Source: Neoceratodus forsteri
Lineage: Eukaryota > Chordata > Ceratodontiformes > Ceratodontidae
NCBI GenBank assembly: GCA_016271365.2
Contig: CM057454.1
Coordinates: 458,829,501-458,893,500 of the forward strand
Direction: 5' to 3'
Length of the DNA stretch: 64,000 nt
Position 1 is the stretch's first letter, and every line of letters starts with the position of its first letter. Below, piece by piece: positions 59,137-64,000 of this stretch. The notes under the pieces are model-generated. The model was not told where the DNA came from. It ran no database searches and was given only the letters and a program-made list of their open reading frames with translations. The translations under genes were made by a program, and so were the position numbers.

Positions 59137-59591
59137 TATAAATTTAGATCTGATATGGTTCTGTGCAAGTTAATGATCAAACTCCTTTTACTTTCTTATT
59201 TTCTTTCATTTGCCTGACTACTCCTTCTTCTAAGGGAGAAGAAATTACCCCTTAGCTATATAAGGTGGTGGTGATGTGGGGTTGGGGGGTGGGAAGGGAT
59301 ACAAAAGATCTTATTAATACTACTATATTATAGCAAGTTTTAGTAGTTAGATATTCTTGTTGAATTATCTAATAATACCTCAACTCTGTTAATTAAGGTC
59401 ACCAAAGTTGAAGATACCATAATCCGTGGTTTGTATGCTAATGGATATGTACATTGCCTTGATATGTACCACGGTTGTTTGAATAAGCATCTGTATAAGA
59501 AGATTATAGAGCATACCTAAGTGTACAGTGAATCTTAACAAATCTTACAATAAAGCATATTAAATGGAAAAAAAAAGAAATCCCTAGATAT

Positions 59592-60540
59592 TTAAGAATG
59601 GGCTTTGTTTGCTGTAAATCAGGAATTGTTGCATCTGAGACTACAGTAAGTACAATAACACCAAACCTAGTCCTTTCTTTCCTCTACACAAAAATAGTAG
59701 AGAAAATTAGAGTCCATAAAAGGAATCTCACATTTCGTCAAGAACAAATATTTTAACATTTTTAGAAGAGATTGTTGAGATTCATTTTCCGTTTTGCTAC
59801 ATTTGTAAGTCTGATTACCAGTGTAGATTTTTAAGGATGTTTTATCCACTTTGTCTTCATTTCTAGCAGGGAATCCAATGGCCTCAGTTGCTTCAATCAA
59901 AGGATCATCTCCAACTTACTCAAATATAGGAGTAATAAATGGTTTGCTACTTTGATGGGTGTCTAATAAAAATAAATGGTCAAGAGGTAGATGTAACTAT
60001 TTTGTCTGGGATGGACTGACGTGAGTATTTCAAAAAGTATTTAGAATTAAAACTGAATCAGTGAGCATTATAAGGTTAACCTGTATGCTCACATTTTTAG
60101 ATCCCCTTAAGGGTACAAATTCTTTCTGTTTCCATTTATTTAATTTCCTTTTTGGGGGATTTATTACACTGTTCACTTGTAGGGGATTGCAGTGACACTG
60201 GTGAGTTAAACGCAGCAGGGGAAAAGTCTAGTTTTCCACTGACCAGCCTTTTTTGCACAAAAGGAAGCTGCCAAGAGCATAGATTGAGACATTTCTGAAC
60301 CAGATTCAAAATCAAAATTAGGGGTCAAGTTTAACAAACCTAGATAATTTTTAATAATTGTAAGTTGTTGTCTAAATAAATTAAAATTCTCCCTTATACA
60401 AATCATTTGCTCCATTAGCAAACTGTTAGTAGCATGTTGATGTGATTGTGTGTTTAAGCACTTTATCAGGGAGACTAGAAATGCAGGGAAAATTGCCCTG
60501 AACTGATGACACGGGCTGGTTAACATGATCTGATACTATA
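59592..60540 (-). pseudogene. Possible ORF1 start region of the split LINE
   Basis: Two minus-strand frames, 60526-60206 and 59900-59667, follow each other and could be pieces of a diverged ORF1: NLFRQQLTIIKNYLGLL has a heptad-like pattern. No known domain is identified. The link to the endonuclease at 50.4 kb is inferred from removing the L1, CR1 and SINE. Confidence 0.35.
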
Positions 60541-60766
60541 ACTTTCGATAAGTTTTAGGAAGAAATGTTTGTATTTGCATAGCCCTCAGATTCTGAATGA
60601 GAGTCCTTATCTAAAATTGGGGGGTAATCTTAACTGTGTTGTTAATGAGCAGAGGCCACTTATGATTGGATCTTAACCATTGGGCTGCCAACAAAATTAG
60701 AACGTATAGGAATTCTGAACTGACATATCAGTCCATGGCACAACAAGGGTCAAAATTCCCAAAATA
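60541..60766. other. Short unassigned gap before the mariner fragment
   Basis: No feature is recognised. It ends with the TA dinucleotide (60765-60766) that precedes the mariner terminal repeat. Confidence 0.4.
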
Positions 60767-61345
60767 TGAGGGTTGATCAAAAAGTGCATGGCCTGACACA
60801 GAAAAAAATGCACTATGAACCTAATATTCTTAATGTATAGTTACACTAATATGAATAAAATATGACCTACTGGTATATTGATCAAATGTTTTCTTTTGTA
60901 GGTACATGCCCAACAAAGTTTGATAGGTGATGATCACTTGAGAATGGAGGAAACTGAGATCAGAGCAATCATCAAGTAACTCCATATCAGAGGAATGACT
61001 CCAATGCAAATCCATGAGGATGTGGTCAACATACTTGAAACAGAAGCTCCTTCATATTCAACTGTCATGAAATGGGTTGCTGAATTTAAGCATGGCAGAA
61101 GAAGTGCTGAAGATGATCCCAGGTCAGGGTGCCAAAGGGAGGTGACCACTAAGGAGACCATTGATACAGTCCATTAAATGGCGATGAAAGTCAGATGAGT
61201 AACTATACAACATGTAGCAAGCATCTTGGGCATCAGTTTTGGTGCAGAACAATCAATCTTGACTGAAAACCTGGGCATGAGCAAACTGTCAGCAAGATGG
61301 GTGCCAGGAATGTTGACACTTGATCAGAAATGAGCCAAAAAGGAC
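60767..61345 (+). mobile_element. Mariner-type transposon, 3' truncated
   Basis: After TA at 60765-60766 the left terminal repeat reads tgagggttgatcaaaaagtg, characteristic of mariner elements. The transposase N-terminus follows. No matching right repeat occurs in the next kilobase, so the 3' part is lost. Confidence 0.82.
60944..61345 (+). pseudogene. Mariner transposase N-terminal fragment
   Basis: ATG 60944 begins MEETEIRAIIK followed by a stop. Then come GMTPMQIHEDVVNILETEAP, SYSTVMKWVAEFKHGRRSAE and DDPRSG, the paired helix-turn-helix DNA-binding head of mariner transposases. Later frames give VHxMAMK, ILTENLGMSKLSARWVP and MLTLDQK, the link to the catalytic domain. The DDD catalytic domain is absent. 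Three or more stops (TAA at 60977, at 61177 and beyond) are present. Confidence 0.85.
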
Positions 61346-62352
61346 ATTTCAGGCTGTGGCAGGGAACTTCCCCAGCCAAGGTAATGGACCCTTTTTTCTT
61401 TCCTTTTCACTTCTGTTGCAACAGTTCTCTTCTTTCCTGTTTACTCTATCCCTGTATTTCTTGTCTGGAAGGTTGGCCACCTTCGGGTGACCCCTTTCCT
61501 CCTCTCTCTTCACTGTACCCCTCTGTTGATTTTCTTACATCCACTGTTAAAGGTTCATGCAATAGGGAGGTTAACTTGGTGACCTCCGAGTCCTATGAAA
61601 GTGAAAACTATAATTACTGGTACCAGAAACTGATTCAAACTTAAACATAGCTATGTGTTGGGGGAAAATGGCTTTCGTTGCCCCTTGTTGAGAAGAAAGG
61701 AGCCAGGTGGCTACAATGCCAAGGAATAGAGAAATGGATTTCTGTTCTGTTAATGGAGTGGCCCCCATTTATGGTTCTGTATCCCTTCATCCCCTGCCAC
61801 TCCATAGTAATAGGTATTTTGTAAATGCTGAGATTATATGTATGTCAGCTGCAAACTTGGTACCCCCGCTATTCTATTATCCTCAAGCAGAGTTATAAAG
61901 GACCATTGACAAGGGTATGGAGTGGGTTCCTTTTTTTGTTTTCTTTGCTATTTAGGGATAACGCTCCCAGGCTGGGGTTATTATGGGGCAGTCAAGCCCT
62001 GAAGTAGTCGACAACTTTCGTTGCCGAAATGCTCCCATTGAAGCAGAGGTTTGGAGCCTACTAATTCACCACATTTGCGGTATAGGAAGATGCTCCAAAC
62101 AAATAAAAGGCGAACTGGATCAGAATCATGCTCTGGTGAGAAAGTGTGCATTATGCACAATTCAACTCAAGATCATGTGTTAATGCAGGCATTACGGGGT
62201 GGAGGGACAAAAAACCCCATAACTGTCTGCTCCTAAACAGATACCGTCTGTAAATAAAATTAGCAGCTGAAGCACTTGTACCGCACATTTCCCTCCTCGC
62301 TCCCTTTATACCCGTGTAGCTGCCCCTTTACCATATGCGCACTGTATGTAGT
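61346..62352. other. Unassigned stretch before the terminal CR1
   Basis: No element was recognised. The part 61340-61900 has several short frames on both strands without known motifs. From 61960 to 62260 the sequence is moderately G+C-rich, with cgttgccgaaatgctccc and a purine-rich ggggtggagggacaaaaaac cccat palindrome-like end, and may be an old DNA transposon. Confidence 0.35.
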
Positions 62353-64000
62353 TATAGAAACATGGAAATATAGAAGTTGATGGCAGATAAGGACCACAAG
62401 GCCCATCCAGTCTGCCCATTTCTTTTTTCTGCCTTATGAATGTGCCATTGGCCTTTGCTCTGTCAATGGCCTATCTATTCATACTCATCTGTATTGCTCC
62501 CTTATGCCTATCCCATGCCTGTTTGAAGCCCTGCACTGTATTCATATCTACCACTTCCTGAGGTAGGCAATTCCATGTATCCACCATCCTTTCTGTGAAA
62601 AAGAACTTCCTCACATTACCCCTTAATTGGCCTTCCTCTAATCCCATGCTGTGTCCTCTTGTTCTGCTTTTTTTTTATATTGAAACATGTTAGACTCTTT
62701 CACCTTGTTAATGCCCTTAAGGTATTTGAATGTTTCGATCATGTCACCTCTTTCCCTCCTTTGCTCTAGGGTATACATATTGAGCTCTGTTAACCTGTCC
62801 TCATATGTTTTCTGATGCAGTCCCTGCACCATTTTGGTTGCCCTTCTCTGGACTGCCTCAATTTGGTTAATGTCCTTGTGAAGGTGTGGCCTCCAGTAAT
62901 GCACACAGAACTCCAGATGGGGCCTAACCAGTGTCTTGTAAAGAGGGATTATTACCTCCCGCTTCCGACTTGTGATACCCCTACTAATACACCCCAGCAT
63001 CCCCCTAGCCTTACCTACTGCTTTATTGGTCTGCTTGGATGATTTCGGGTCATCAGTGATGATGATGCCCAAGTTTCTTTCTTCCCTTGTGACTGCCAGC
63101 AACTCCCCTCCCAGCCTATAGGTGGCTTCAGGGTTTCTCTTCCCTACGTGCATGATCTTGCACTTCTTTGCATTAAACTCCAGTTGCCACTCTTCCAACC
63201 ATTTTGCCAGTTTATCCAGATCTCTTCTCATTCTGCCCACCCCTTCTGGATCATCTACTCTGTTGCAGATCTTTGTGTAATCTGCAAACAGACCATCCTT
63301 ACCCTCCAGTCCATCTGCAATGTCACTGATGAAGATATTGAAGAGGACTGGCCCCAAGACTGATTCCTGAGGTACCCCACTTGTGACTTGCGTCTCTTCT
63401 GACTGTATGCTGTTTACCACCACTCTCTGTTTTCTGCCTGTCAACCAGTTTGCCACCCAGTTGACCAACTTTTCACCCACCCTGAGCCTATCCAGCTTAT
63501 TAATCAATCTTCTATGTGGAACAGTATTGAAAGCTTTGCTGAAGTCAAGGTAGGTGACATCAGCTGCTCCCCCTTGGTCCACTACTCTGGTTACCCAGTC
63601 AAAGAAATTTATTAGATTGGTTTGACAGGACCTTCCTTTTGTAAACCCATGCTGTCTTGGACCCTGTGCTCCTGTGGATTCCAGGTGTTGCACTATCCTT
63701 TCCTTAAGGAGTGCCTCCATAATCTTGCCCACTACTGAGGTAAGACTGACTGGTCGTAGTTGCCTGCCTCTTTTCTGCTACCACTCTTGTGGAGCGGGAT
63801 CACATGAGCCCTTCTCCAGTCTTCTGGGATGTCTCCTGTGCTCAGAGACTCACTAAACAGTTCTGATAATGGCTCTGCTAGTTCCACTCTTAGCTCCTTT
63901 AGTACCCTGGGATGTATGCCATCAGGTCCCATTGCCTTGTCCACCCTGAGCTTACTGAGCTCTTGTAGGACCCTTTCTTTTGTGAAGGGACTAGTTCACA
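62353..64000 (-). mobile_element. CR1 LINE, minus strand, runs off the window
   Basis: 3' end tatagaaacatggaaatata at 62353 on the left. The coding part extends to the right edge and beyond. The family is close to, but not identical with, the CR1 copies at 40-44 and 50.8-53 kb. Confidence 0.9.
62638..63944 (-). pseudogene. CR1 reverse transcriptase, long open frame
   Basis: The minus-strand frame from 63732 to 62638 is open for 364 codons, the longest uninterrupted reading frame in the window. It reads GKIMEALLKERIVQHLE, QHGFTKGRSCQTNLINF, VTYLDFSKAFNTVPHRRLI, SGVPQESVLGPVLFNIF, DGLFADYTKIC, CKIMHVGKRNP, IPLYKTLVRPHLEFCVHYW and QIEAVQRRATKMVQGLHQ. The preceding part (63944-63732: DKAMGPDGIHPRVLKELRVE) is in another frame, a small indel near 63755. 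The catalytic FADD reads FADY (Tyr codon at 63277-63279) and PQGS reads PQES, so the enzyme is inactive even where open. Confidence 0.9.

Larger units (their letters stand above)
53338..59575 (+). mobile_element. Near full-length L1/Tx1-type LINE with perfect target duplication
   Basis: agaaatccctagatat at 53322-53337 and 59576-59591 is a perfect 16-base duplication, and a short A-rich tail (aaatggaaaaaaaaa) closes the element. Between them, in order: 5' UTR, ORF1 (53570-54442), an inter-ORF region of about 930 bases containing ttatatatata and a G-rich tract, ORF2 (55377-59130) and 3' UTR. Length is about 6.2 kb. The endonuclease, YADD box and C-terminal Cys motif place it in the L1/Tx1 group. 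ORF2 is frameshifted. Confidence 0.93.
48790..60540 (-). mobile_element. Old minus-strand LINE split by three later insertions
   Basis: Pieces at 48790-49858, 50420-50790, 53056-53337 and 59576-60540 appear to be one minus-strand LINE. The joints are supported by target duplications around the SINE (49859-50419) and the L1 (53338-59575), and by protein order: a possible ORF1 (60526 to 50520), the endonuclease start LLLSWNIAGLSTKKPNNDF (about 50490-50425), and the remainder after the SINE (DVICLxETL-like, SLIICGDFNAQ, a VIDYIILI block). The CR1 (50791-53055) is a third insert without a clear duplication. The RT is missing, removed or displaced at the CR1 edge at 48786. Confidence 0.6.

Noticed and set aside
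61980..62250. Possible Harbinger- or hAT-type non-autonomous element
   Set aside because: Some inverted words are present but no matching termini or target duplication could be located.

Overview
This window looks like intergenic DNA from a large, repeat-rich vertebrate genome. I see no host exon, rRNA gene or functional tRNA gene. Nearly every recognisable coding trace belongs to a transposable element. The mix is several CR1-like LINEs, L2, an L1/Tx1-type LINE, at least four Penelope-like element (PLE) fragments, a DIRS-type tyrosine-recombinase retrotransposon, a hAT-type DNA transposon, a mariner fragment and tRNA-derived SINEs. Abundant PLE and DIRS beside L1, L2 and CR1 argues against mammal or bird and fits an amphibian best (caecilian, salamander or frog), possibly a lungfish. 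The species is inference.

Layout. 0-6.5 kb: a LINE reverse-transcriptase scrap, a PLE terminal repeat, a 55-bp minisatellite and a 298-bp satellite array. 6.5-12.5 kb: PLE endonuclease fragments on both strands, a CR1 3' end, a PLE terminus with a hammerhead-ribozyme fold, and a DIRS terminal repeat carrying a hairpin-rich insertion. 14.5-19.2 kb: a nearly complete minus-strand CR1-like LINE with ORF1 esterase and ORF2. 20.1-23.8 kb: a long L2. 23.8-27.4 kb: a minus-strand PLE with two inverted terminal repeats. 27.7-39.5 kb: a DIRS element split in its reverse transcriptase by a TG...CA-ended insertion, itself split by a 3.74-kb hAT element with a perfect 8-bp target duplication. 40.0-44.2 kb: a nearly complete plus-strand CR1. 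44.2-48.8 kb: DIRS terminal repeats in opposite orientations, a MIR-like SINE, a LINE 3' end and another CR1. 48.8-60.5 kb: an old minus-strand LINE cut by a SINE (13-bp duplication), a CR1 and an almost full-length L1 (16-bp duplication). 60.8-64.0 kb: a mariner fragment and a CR1 running off the end.

The elements do not form a pathway. They record layered insertions and decay: most reverse transcriptases carry stops, frameshifts or substituted catalytic residues. The points most worth a second look are the hammerhead fold in the PLE terminus, the hAT-like element whose only evident ORF is a BED-finger/proline-rich/coiled-coil protein without a transposase domain, its 274-bp internal tandem repeat, and the nested insertions whose joints can be read from target-site duplications. 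All assignments come from reading motifs by eye, with no database search.
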